From Pleurostoma richardsiae (lineage: Eukaryota > Ascomycota > Sordariomycetes > Calosphaeriales > Pleurostomataceae), in assembly GCA_030052745.1 (NCBI GenBank), contig JANBVO010000025.1:186001-250000 (forward strand): a stretch of 64,000 nt of DNA, written 5' to 3'. A program made the translations under genes and the position numbers. Positions 11,757 to 21,657 of the stretch are shown here, in pieces; position 1 is the stretch's first letter, and the number at the start of each line of letters is the position of its first letter. The notes under the pieces were generated by a model. That model saw only the letters and a program-made list of their open reading frames with translations. It had not been told where the DNA came from and made no database searches.

Positions 11757-13147
11757 TCACTTCGAGGCCGCCGCTTGCAGGGCCTCCCGGCTCTTCTTGA
11801 CCAGATCCACGAATGGCGTCCAATTTTCCTTTTTCAGTGCCCCCTTGACCGTCACCAACTTGATGTTTGGGTCGACCTGTTATCGCCAAGTCGTTAGTCC
11901 ACGGCCACGGTCCTCAGCTGCATGCAGTCTGACTTACATCCTTCGGGGCAAGGAGGTTTGCAGCTCCGTAGGCAAATTCCGCCGAGAACGACGCTGCGCA
12001 AAGAGTCGTCAGCATCTTTCGGGCTTCACCCGTAGCACCTTCGGGGACCACTTTCTGCCAACTCACCGGTATTCCCCATCATCTTGCCAAGCCCGCCTCC
12101 CGAAGCCTCTAGCTGCTCGATAGTCACGGGCAGGGCTACTACCGGCACGCCCGTCACGGCCGACATGACGCTGGCGAGGTCGGCGAAGCTCATCTCCTCG
12201 TCGAAACCGAGGAGGCTCTTGCCTGGCGGCGCGTTGACGAGCGCCTCGACGAATTTGCCCGTGTCGGTGATGTCGACGAAGTGGTGCTGCGCATCCACGC
12301 CGGACAGTGTAGGCTGGATAACTCTACCTTCCGGATCCTATTGTTGAGAGCGGGTTAGGTCCGTTTCCCCAAGCTAAATCCATCCGGCGGCAACAGGAGC
12401 TGGGAAACTCACAAACTGAACCCCGCCGAGCATCTGAGCCGTCAGGGCGATTATGTTGGTATAAATGGCCAGAACGAGGAAGCTCGCTTTGGCCGCCAAG
12501 GCGGGCTGCTGGGCCAGGATGTATTGCTTGATCTAACACAACGCCAAAGTCATCAGTAAGGTATTTCGAGCGCCTCGAAGGTGACCTTTCTGGAACAAAC
12601 TGACCACATCCTTGGCGTCGAAATAGAAGCTGTACGTATACTTGCCCCCGCTCTCCTTTGACACAGGCGGCAGCGTCGACCAGATATAGCGCTCCAGGAC
12701 GCCGTCCTCCGCCAGCACCTGCGCCGCCGCGTCCGCCAGGTTCTTGCCCTGGCGGATCTCGACGGCCGCCGCCCACTCGCCCACGGCGCGGCCGTCGTCC
12801 TTGACCGCGTCCAGCTCAGGCGGGTGCCCGAAGTACGAGGCCCAGTAGTCCGTCATGGCGTACACGACGTGCGCGCCGCGGAAGGCTGCCTTGAGTGACG
12901 CTGTGTCCTCGGCGTCCGCCTGGACGATCTGGATGCCGGGCAGGCGTGCGGCGAGGGCGACGGCCTTGGTGGAGGAGGGAGAGCGCGTCAGGCCGCGGAC
13001 TTTCCAGCCAAGGGTGTGGAAGTGTGTAGCAACGGCACCGCCCTGTTTGGGGTGTCAGCACTCCCACGGAGATGAGTGGCCATGGAGGTGGATGGGTTGT
13101 ACCTGCTGGCCAGTGACCCCAACGACGGCGATTGTCTTTGGCGACAT
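11757..13147 (-). CDS. NmrA-like family NAD(P)-binding protein
   Basis: Six exons on the minus strand: 13147-13103, 13042-12605, 12532-12413, 12337-12067, 11993-11938 and 11876-11757, about 349 residues, normal for the family. Splicing of the first intron gives MSPKTIAVVGVTGQQGG, the Rossmann dinucleotide-binding motif GxTGxxG at residues 10-17. Later junctions give AKDVIKQYILAQ, GGVQFDPEGRVIQ and MGNTASFSAEFAYGAANLL, each continuous with NmrA-like proteins (PF05368). The family includes the nitrogen-metabolite regulator NmrA and many NAD(P)H-sensing or reductase-like proteins, usually cytosolic or nuclear. This one lacks any obvious extra domain. Introns of 60-75 bases all have standard GT..AG ends. 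The family assignment is firm; whether it is a redox sensor or an enzyme is unknown. Confidence 0.9.
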
Positions 13148-14608
13148 GTTGACGGGAGAGCAGTCGTGAATATTCGAATATCTCAGAGGTATAGGTTGAC
13201 TCTATCAGGGGCCGGTCCAAGAAGTCTTGTGTGCCTTACCAAGAGTTCCATCTCATCTCGAGTTGCCAGGTCGCAGCTTTAAGTACAGCATCGTGACGAT
13301 GCCGTCTATGCTCTGAACTCTTCACAAACCGCACTCTAGAGCACTATGCTCATGATGATCCTCAAAAGGGGCACATGATGTCGTCAAGGGCTTACCAACA
13401 TCGTGCCTTGAGAAGTCGTTAATCCCGCGATTCGGCCGACGCTCTCGACTCACAATGATGCCATACTCAATGAACAGCAAATTTGGAAGACGTGGTCTTC
13501 TTTCGAAAATGCTACTTCCGCAGAGCTTTCCTCGTTGCACGCAAGATGTTGTGTTGACCGGAGACGCGCCCGGCGGCCGGTCGGCCGAAAACTGACACGG
13601 CATCGGGCCAACCCCTGAGACTAGCGCCGGAGCGCCCAACTCGGGGCAACTGATAGCAACCCACAAACGCCGGCCCCAGTTTTCCAAGCCACCCGGGGCA
13701 TCTCATGCCGTCCGGGGACGTGGCCGTCTGCTTGTATTCATCCGAAAGTGGGGTGAAACGGGTGTTGCGTGTGCACAATATCGGCATGTCTGTCGGTTGT
13801 GGCTGTCGGATCATGAGGCCGCCGGCCAGATCATCACTCCGAGAGACAGACCTCTTTAAGAATTGCACCGACGGGGTCGTACCTCCTGATGGGAAGGATG
13901 GCTCTCACGTCGTCAATAGGATCGAGGAGTCTGGGGCATATGCGCTACTAAGGATCCAACATTGCTCATTCGACACCATACCATGTTGGCATACACCGGG
14001 AACTAACGTCGTTCTCAGCGTCTGTCCAGCAAGAGAGCCTAGATACTAGGGAGACTCAGAGCAGCCTCGGCTGCTCGGTTACTCAGACCTATATGGCAAT
14101 ATACAGAGCCTCGTAACAAATCACTCGTCTCGTAGACCTTCAGCAGCTTGGTGAAATTAGACTCCGCAGTACCTGCGTTTCAAGAGACAAGCGCTCAGAG
14201 GCGCACCTGGTAAACTTCTGGCCAATACTTGTGACAGTGTCGTTCTCCTGTGCAGCCTAGGTCTCCCTTCTCGGCTCTGATGTATTGGTTGACTTACGTG
14301 CTCAGAAATATTGTGAGGTGTCATTGCCTTGGTGTGTCTAGGCTTTTCATAGAGTCGATATTCAATTATGAGGAAATTTCGCTCGGATAAGTGCATTATG
14401 CATCTACCATGCCGACTTAGACGCCTTGCAAACAAACACTACGGCACAGCTTCAAGCTCCAGATCGAGAGACCCCAACATTGACCGAAACGGACAAATCT
14501 CGCCGCACCGTTCCAGATAACGATCAGCGACGTAGAGAAGCAGACACCGAATCACACCCTCTCCAACCACATTCTCTGGCTGCGTAACGCGCTTGTCACG
14601 CAGCCGCA
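13148..14608. other. Intergenic divergent promoter region
   Basis: About 1.46 kb between the NmrA-like gene (minus) and the coiled-coil gene (plus), so it holds both promoters. Open frames such as 13322-13687 minus and 13705-14049 plus have no domain or splice support. I see no RNA gene or repeat. Confidence 0.45.
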
Positions 14609-15619
14609 ATGAACGGCATGAACGGCGGCCAGCTGCCGCCCATGATCAATATGCCTACGCCGGCGGGCCACCAAGCCGAGCTCAATTACATATATAGCCT
14701 GGTCGAGGACCTGAGCCGGCAACTGGCCGAGAATAAGAGAGTGCTGGAGGAGGTCGTCACAGGCGTCGGCCGGGTGCGCAACCGAGCGCGGGCACACTCT
14801 TTGGGAAACAACGAGCTCATCGCATCAGCAAGCGAGGACATCCGCTGTAGGTGTTCATCTTACCCTGGTGTCTGTCATGGTGGAACATCCAGCTAATTAG
14901 CAGCCGCCTCATTTACAGCACAGGAACCCAACATCGACTCGATCGTCTCGATGCTGTCCGAGGCCCTCGAGAAGGCCCGGTACAGCCAGCAGGCCAACGC
15001 TACCCTTCTCACCCAGTACGCCACCGTCATCGCGGCGATGCTAAAGCAGTTCCACGAGTACAAGGCGAAGCACGTGGCGGACGTGGCCGCCTGGCACCGC
15101 AGCTACCGCGCGCAGCTGGCCGAGGCGCGCGCCGAGAACAGCCGGCTGCGCGAGCAGATCTGGGAGATGCAGGAGCACGCGGGGCGGGCCAACGAGAACC
15201 TGCGGCGGTTCCGCGCCAAGTACGACGAGGACGCGGCCCGCTGGGAGCGCCGCGTGGACGCCCGCGCAGTGCGCCAGGAGCTGCGCTTCTGGAAGCGCAT
15301 GGCCATGCCGGAGATCCCGGACGACGACGAGTTCTGGAGCGACGACGACGACATCGTCGACTGCGCCGAGAAGATGAGGCTGCTCGAGATGGAGAGGAAG
15401 GCGCAGGAGCAACTGGCCGCGGGCGGGGCCGGCGGCATAGGCGAGCAGGGCGGGAGCGGGGAGGAGGAGGACGAGCTGGCGGCGATGCAGCAGGGGAACG
15501 TGCCAGTCAGTATGATGGGAGGGATACCGATGCAGCGGGAGAACTCGTCGGGGATTGGCATGCCTGAACCTCCGCCGCGGCCATCTAGCGCGGCCAGCAC
15601 CGGATCCTCTGGCCAGTGA
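14609..15619 (+). CDS. Coiled-coil protein of unknown function
   Basis: Two exons, 14609-14846 and 14919-15619, about 312 residues. The 72-base intron joins SEDIR to SQEPNIDSI in frame. I do not recognise a named domain. The protein starts with a short Pro/Met/Asn-rich tail, then two long helical stretches (about residues 22-70 and 85-200) rich in Leu, Glu, Arg and Gln with heptad-like spacing, an acidic Asp-rich patch near residues 210-225, and a Gly/Glu/Pro/Ser-rich tail. This looks like a structural or scaffold protein, probably cytoplasmic or nuclear. The second exon is very GC-rich. It is convergent with the permease gene downstream. The gene is real by splice logic and codon bias, but its role is unknown. 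Confidence 0.8.
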
Positions 15620-16007
15620 GGGTAAAGAGCCCGCTCAGTCATGAACAGCATGGATGCATTGCAGCGATGGCGTTTGATGGGATATTGTATTTCTAAGGTT
15701 CGGCGACGTCGAGGGTTTCCGGCTTGCCTTCGGCCCTTCGAACCCGGCAGGTCTAATGGAATGGAGCGGGTGGAAGCACAGCGATTGAGCGTCGTCAAAG
15801 ACTTAGGGTCACCGACAGGTCTCTGCGCAGCTGAATGGGATACCTTCATGGAGAATTGTTGTGCTGATACTGGGCATCTAAGTTCCGTGGTTGAATGTCT
15901 GCCTTGCGCGAACATAGACGTTAGAGATGCCACGCTTCTGTTAGACTTCTCCTCGCCTAGGAGAAAGGTTCTACAGCCAGTTCGGTGAGTACCTATACGT
16001 TCTATTC
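15620..16007. other. Short convergent intergenic region
   Basis: 388 bases between the 3' ends of the coiled-coil gene and the permease gene. It should hold both polyadenylation sites. No supported gene. Confidence 0.5.
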
Positions 16008-17612
16008 TCAATCCTCATAATCTGCCGTGCAGTTGGTCTTCAGACCGGTGACCAGATCGACCTCCTTGAGCGGAACAAGGAGTCGCGCGTTCCTCCCCGT
16101 GTGTCTCTGCCATATTCGGTACCCCGTCCAGCACACCACCACGACAACGATTCCTATGCAGTCCCTAACTCCTACCTCTGGGCGGTGCTTGCCTCGGACC
16201 GGCCAGATCGTCGTGCAAATCGGCGCGATCAGGCCCCACAGGCAGATGGCAAGCGCGACGAACGAGCCCTTCTCCCCGAAGGGGCTCCGCCAGATGAGAT
16301 CGCTCTCGTCGCGGCCCTGGGCCCTCATGGCGCGCCGCATGCGGATGTGGCTCAGACAGATGGAGCCCCAGGTGTAGTAGTTGGACACGCCTGACAGCGA
16401 CAGCAGCCAGTCGAAGATCCTGGTGCCGCGCGGCGCGGCGCCCACGAAGGCCAGGAGGCCGAAGCCGCCGGCGACGGCGAGCGCGCAGACGGGGAGGCCC
16501 CTGGCGCTCGTGATCCTCGCCAGCCCGCGGGGACCCATGCCCTTGGCGCAGAGGGCCTGCAGCGCGCGGCTCGAGGAGAAGATGGACACGTTGGCCATGG
16601 ACACGACGGCGACGATAATCATGATGCGGAAGAAGGTGGCCAGGGCGGGCTGGCCCGCGACGTCCATGGCACGCACGAAGGGGCTCGCCTGGGAGGAGCT
16701 GTACGGCGCGCCGGGGACGGCGACGTCCTGTGGGAGGAGGACGAAGCCCAGCGTGAGCAGCGAGCCGAGATAGAGGAAGGCGATGCGGAAGAAAACGACC
16801 TTTATGGCGAGGGGCATGACACGCTGTGGGTTGCGCGTCTCCGCTGCGGCAAGCCCCAGGACCTCGGTGCCGCCGTAGGCCATCCCGGCGATCCTGAACA
16901 CGGACACGAAGCCTTGGAAGCCGTTGAGGAAGGCACCCGCCTTCCAATACTGCGCACCGGGCGGGTCGGGTCGGGGATCGCCCGACAGGCCGACAGAGGC
17001 GATGATGATTGCGACGATGATAAAGACCGTGAGCGCAGCCGCCTTGGCCGCGCCGGCCCAGTGCTCGAACTCGGCGAACCATTTCGCGCCCATCAGGGCG
17101 ACAAACCCGAGGAGAACTAGGAAAGGGGCGACGAAGACCGCGAGGCTCACTCCGGGAGCGAAGTAGCCCAGCATGATGGACAGAGTCGTCAGCTCGAATG
17201 GCAAGATGATGAGCCAGTTGAAGGCGAAGTTCCAGCCCATGGCGAACCCCCAGGCCGGGCTAATAAAGCGCAGAGAGTAGTCATAGAAGGCACCAGCGAC
17301 AGGGTACGTGGTGGCCAGCTCGCCGAGGTTGGCCATGGTGATGACTACCATCAAGCCCGTGGCGGCAAAGTCGATCAGCATGGTGCCAGGCCCGGCGGTC
17401 GCGAGTGCGTCACCGGAAGCGACCCACAACCCGGCACCGATGGAGCCGCCTAGGGCCATGAGCAGGATCTGCCGGCGCGAGATGTCTCGCTTGAGGTGCG
17501 CTTCCTGTAGTCCACTACTGGATCGGCTTGGAGGCGTGGCAGCTGGCTCAGCATGCTCGGCCACCGGGCCGGCTTTTTCAAGGGCCCTGTCGCTGCTGCC
17601 GTTCCTTGACAT
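16008..17612 (-). CDS. Amino-acid permease of the APC superfamily (GABA/choline permease-like)
   Basis: Uninterrupted minus-strand frame of 534 residues, the usual length for fungal amino-acid permeases. After a polar N-terminus of about 45 residues, the first membrane segment carries the family signature QILLMALGGSIGAGLWVASG, followed by about eleven more hydrophobic segments. Other family marks are AYGGTEVLGLAAAETRNP near residue 260 (the conserved consensus loop after segment 6) and NPQR. The proton-coupled uptake of amino acids or related amines across the plasma membrane is inferred from the family (AA_permease, PF00324). The C-terminus is short and ends YED. There are no neighbouring catabolic genes to indicate the substrate. 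Confidence 0.92.
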   Translation of the reverse strand: MSRNGSSDRALEKAGPVAEHAEPAATPPSRSSSGLQEAHLKRDISRRQILLMALGGSIGAGLWVASGDALATAGPGTMLIDFAATGLMVVITMANLGELATTYPVAGAFYDYSLRFISPAWGFAMGWNFAFNWLIILPFELTTLSIMLGYFAPGVSLAVFVAPFLVLLGFVALMGAKWFAEFEHWAGAAKAAALTVFIIVAIIIASVGLSGDPRPDPPGAQYWKAGAFLNGFQGFVSVFRIAGMAYGGTEVLGLAAAETRNPQRVMPLAIKVVFFRIAFLYLGSLLTLGFVLLPQDVAVPGAPYSSSQASPFVRAMDVAGQPALATFFRIMIIVAVVSMANVSIFSSSRALQALCAKGMGPRGLARITSARGLPVCALAVAGGFGLLAFVGAAPRGTRIFDWLLSLSGVSNYYTWGSICLSHIRMRRAMRAQGRDESDLIWRSPFGEKGSFVALAICLWGLIAPICTTIWPVRGKHRPEVGVRDCIGIVVVVVCWTGYRIWQRHTGRNARLLVPLKEVDLVTGLKTNCTADYED

Positions 17613-19493
17613 GGTCTGGGGGTTGGTGACCTCCCAACCCTGTGGCTATCTTGCGTAACTGGGAAGTAGGAAGTAACTCGCCCTCCACGAGGGACAAGGA
17701 AACAGGTCCTGTGGATGCTCCGAGTCGATCCGTCCCAGCACGCTTGAGGTTGGAAAGGAGGCCTCTTCGAGTCAACGCAACTTGAAGGTGCTCTTGACAA
17801 GCGGATGAATATTGTACGGAACTCTGAGATGACTTCAGCCACGCTAGAAGTGCTTACAGGAGCTCGATAGATCTCGGGAAGGGTAGAGTGCACAACGCAT
17901 GTCCCAGGTCCTGCCCCCATACGTTGGTCATTTTTTTTTCTTTCCGAGGCCTACCTAAGATGAAGGAAACCTCTGTCGTGTGACCATCCTCGTGGTCATA
18001 CACCGTGGCAGATTAACTTCATGTCTCAACCTTAACGTTCCTAAACCTTATGGGCATGCCTCGCGTCGACTCGTCCTGTTCTAAGTAGCGCTAGCCCCCT
18101 TTACTTGAGCAACCCATGGTCAGAGTTTAACGGCACTAGGCTCTACTATAGGCCACAGGATAAGTGACCACTCTTCGACTCTGGTCGGTTTGGTTCAATA
18201 TCCATGGATGGGGCTGTAGCCATGCCTGATCAGGGCAACAGGTGCAAAGTCTTGTAGCGTCCACTCAGAAACTTGCCTATACCAACGAGGTACACGCAAC
18301 GGTACCATCGTCCTCAAGATATTCTCATCTCGTCCTCCAGACTCGTCTCACTGCTTCTGGACAGGGGGCTAGGAGTTATGTAGTGAAAGACATAGTTACA
18401 TAGTTCCTACTTGTATTGATGTCGTTTGCAGGAAGACGACGAGTGTTAAGTGTTAAGGGATATGTCGCCGCATTGTATACTATTCTGAGAAGAGTAACAT
18501 CTGATATATGCCCATGGGAGGACAGTACGCGTTGCCAGACTCGCCAATAGTACTTCAGGACATGTGAAAAAATAGAGACAGGGCCCCAGTTTCAGATGAA
18601 GTCTTAAAGGACATACCCTTCTCTTCGCGTTCAGATGCTGAAAATCATAGCGACCTCAACAACTTCTTGTTTCAAAAGTACCTGCTACGTAGCAATCAAA
18701 TCTGGAGTAGTTACGACACGCTACCGAGACACGCCGTAAGCAGTGCGAGCCATGTAGACCCAAGGAACCTTCATCCGAGGTGAGAAGGAACGAGCAACAG
18801 CTCCCTTTGGTGCAGTAAGGGGTCTTATAGAAAGAACGTCTAGGTATTTGGAGAACGCCTACACGGCATGGATCAGCTCCTTCCGTTGGGTTTAGAGAGT
18901 GCCATGCGTCAAAGCCATCAATGTCCGATGTCGATCGAGGTCCAAATCAGACAGGCAACGGAGGCGCGCATCGGGATTTTAGTTGGCATCGTGGGGTTAC
19001 AGCATCCTGGATGGCGTAGCTGTTCCACCTAGTTGGACCGGCGCAGAATATAAATATCAGAGTCGAACTAGTCCTTAGTATGTGAGTTTCCGGGTTCAAA
19101 CACCTTCAGGTCCTCAACTTGTCTCAAATCTGGGAATTTTAATCCTACTCATGATAAAGTCACGTCTAGACCTACCATTTAGGTGTAGATAGATTATCAC
19201 AGTCAACAAGAAGGAGGCTCTAGTGTACTTATAGTAGCGCCGGTTACGATGACCTCAAGCCAATATAACTTAGTTTCGAGTGACCTTGAATCAAGGACTT
19301 ATCCTAAGACGCCGATCAGACCCTTTGGTCTTAATAATTCCGTGAACCTTCATTCCTGATAGCACAATTCATGGGCCGAAGCACTATCATACGTACCTTC
19401 TCCGACCAAGCCGGACCTAAAAGAGGCGGCAGTTACCAGAACCACATCCCCCCTACCAGAAGCCAATGCATCCGCTTCGAGCTGCCGTCACAA
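17613..19493. other. Long intergenic region of lower GC content
   Basis: Nearly 1.9 kb with no open frame worth keeping; stops are frequent in all frames. Base composition is visibly lower in GC than the neighbouring genes. The right-hand part (18.0-19.4 kb) has no repeat ends, no tRNA fold and no transposase signature. It includes the promoter of the permease gene, with a nine-base T run near 17932-17940. Confidence 0.45.
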
Positions 19494-21196
19494 TCAGTAG
19501 CCGCTCTGCTCCTTCCTGAAGTCCTCCTTGGCAGCCTCGCCAGCCTCCTTGATAGCCTCGTCGTCGCCGCGGAGCTTCGCAAAGTACTCCTTAATATCCT
19601 CGGCACTGATCGCCTTTCCGCTCTCGGCGAACTGCTGGAAAAATGGCTTGAGTTGCTCCTTGAGATGATTGTAGGCCATGACACCTTCGATGGCCCGCAC
19701 GCGGTCCACGTTGCGCAGCGCGCTCTCGCCCCGTTCCAATAAGCTGCCACTGCCATGGGTAGAGGCGCCGTTCTCGGAGCCGTTGTCGGAGATGGGTGGT
19801 TCGTAGATTTCTTCCTCTTCTAGAAGCTGAGGGTGAGGCTTCAAAAGCGGGAAGCACGAGGGGCAGCGACAAAAGTGTTCTCTAAAATCACCCTTGCCAA
19901 AGAGGGAGAACTGGCCCGTCGGTGCAGCTGGGAGAGAGTCGAGCTTGCAGATGTTCTTTTCCTCAGCCTGTGCCTCCGGCTTCTCCTCGGAGGACTCCAC
20001 AACCGCCTGTCCCTCTTGCACAGACTCAGTCTCGCTCTTAGGTCGCTTCAATTCCTGCGGTTCAGCGCCGTCGTCTTCGGCCTTGCGCTTCTTGGTCGAT
20101 GTCTCAGCCCCGTTCTGCTGCGGCAATTCGTTGTTCTCCTCGACTGGTCGTGAATAGACTGGGGATAGAAACCCTTTGGTACCAGCATATCTCTTGATCC
20201 ATGGGTAGGCATCTACGCATTTGTAGCAGATGAATACCTCGAAATCTTCCTCAGCAGGAAACCCGGGCGGCGGAGGCGGGTCATCATCCTCCTCAACTTG
20301 TTCGTCCTGGTCTGTCGGCAGAGTCACAGTCTGTGGAGCTTCAGCATCCTCTGAGATTGCAGGCAGGGCGTCATTTGCCGTAACATCCTGTCCTGTGCCG
20401 TTTGTAGGATTTTTGCGCTCCATCTTTTCGTACCACTTCGGTCCCATGCCTACAACACAACCCGGGTGGTACCAGTCCTCGCCACATCCTCCAGTCTCTA
20501 CCGTGCCGAGACCAAGGCACTGGAACATGGTGCCCTTTTGCTGGAATGGGTCATAATCGCCTTCGCAGGAACAGAAACGGTTGCGAAAGTTCTGATTGTA
20601 TTTGTTGTTCGGGTCCGGCGTCTCGGAGTGGACATCACCCTTGGTGTTCGTCGCCGGATTGATTCTGAGAGTGCATGGAGCTGTGGCTGGAAAGCGAGTC
20701 GTGCCGCAGTCGCAGGTGAAGTTCCTCTTGTTGAATATCTCGACTAAGGTATGTTCGCCGTGACACTGAACGGAGCAGGAATAGCAGACGCCTGCGGGCG
20801 AGTATGAGTCGGTCGGATTCGCTGGAGGAGGGTTGCAGGTAAGGCACCCAAAGACGGGTTGGCGGAGAGGACCGAGTGGCTTCGTGCAATGTTCAATGCT
20901 CTGGTGCTGGTGTCAGCTCGAGGAGCCATGTCTACTAGAAAGGTGTGAGAAACGAACGTAAGGAAGAGCTTCGCGCGCATCGGCTTCCAGTTGCATCTGA
21001 TCTCTGATAAAGCTGCAGCTGGTTAGTTGCAGATGATTAAAGTCCCGGAAATGAGCGCATACTCAGCTGCGGTCTGGGAATCGTCGGATTGCTGCGAAGA
21101 GCTTCCTCTACGAACAACAGCCGGCGCGGTTGTTGAGGTTGCGGAATCGCTGTCCCTACGGCCGCCATTCGTAGTGGGAACCGGAGGAGGATCCAT
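19494..21196 (-). CDS. UBR7-type E3 ubiquitin ligase (UBR box and PHD-like finger)
   Basis: Three exons on the minus strand: 21196-21063, 21012-20958 and 20900-19494, about 531 residues. Splicing gives TAADFIRDQMQLEADAREAL and then EALPYSIEHCTKPLGPLRQ, both standard for fungal UBR7/Mlo2 proteins. The UBR zinc-finger box spans about residues 65-135, with many Cys and the HGEH motif. It is followed by a PHD-like finger (about residues 170-285) with CSCEGDYDPF, WYHPGCVVG and FICYKCVDAYPW. A Glu/Lys-rich low-complexity linker precedes a C-terminal motif set (HFCRCPSCFPLL). The human homologue UBR7 is reported as a histone H2B ligase; fission yeast Mlo2 is the yeast relative. Substrates in this fungus are unknown. 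It is divergent from MCM2, sharing a 461-base promoter. Confidence 0.93.
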
Positions 21197-21657
21197 CTTG
21201 GCAATAGTACTCGGCTCACGACTGCACTTTGACTGACTGGAAAAGGCTGCGCTGTAGAAAGGGCAAGGTTTTGATGGAAGAAGTCGGTCGTTGATGATGA
21301 GGTGAGTCGCGTCGATGGGAAGCTTCAAGCCTCGCGCCACGATAAGCGCAAGCCGTCACTGTCCAGATAAGAAGGTCCAGGTACCCGCAAAAGTACCGTG
21401 GCAGGGACAGCTCCCTTAGCCCCACGCCGGGAAAATCAATTTACACGTCCGCCCAATCCAGTCTAGCCTGTCGCGCATCAACGCGTCGAAACGCGAATTC
21501 CCATTAAATGGCCCTCCCAGGGCGGCAAGGCCTGGTGCCTCCCTTTCCCACCCACATCCCAATTCGACTTCCGACTCCCTTCAAACTTCAAACACAATTC
21601 TACCGTCTCTTCAACGCAAGCACCCAGTTCCAGATCTGAGGATAAAGAACTGCAACA
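21197..21657. promoter_or_regulatory. Bidirectional promoter between UBR7-like gene and MCM2
   Basis: 461 bases separate the two start codons. The MCM2-proximal half contains the MCB-type element ACGCGT with a second ACGCG close by (listed separately). No other gene fits here. A pyrimidine-rich stretch precedes the MCM2 start. Confidence 0.7.
21481..21495. promoter_or_regulatory. Paired MCB-like elements (ACGCGT and ACGCG)
   Basis: ACGCGT at 21481-21486 and ACGCG at 21491-21495, spaced by four bases, about 170 bases upstream of the MCM2 start codon. In yeasts ACGCGT is the MluI cell-cycle box bound by MBF, which drives G1/S genes including replication factors. The match of motif and gene function supports periodic S-phase expression, by inference. 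Confidence 0.6.

Noticed and set aside
15735-15755. GGGTTCGAAGG on the minus strand, resembling a T arm
   Set aside because: Stem bases do not pair and no cloverleaf forms.
16165-17082. Minus-strand frame of 305 codons inside the permease gene
   Set aside because: Arg/Gly/Ala-rich shadow of the permease in another frame, caused by high third-position GC.
18025-18050. CCTTAACGTTCCTAAACC, similar to CCTTAACGTCCCTAAAC at 60723-60740, and vaguely telomere-like
   Set aside because: Only about 17 bases match and flanks are unrelated; expected by chance at this scale.
19075-19115. GGGTTCAAAC resembling a Pol III B box
   Set aside because: No acceptor, D or anticodon stem can be drawn around it and the T stem does not pair.
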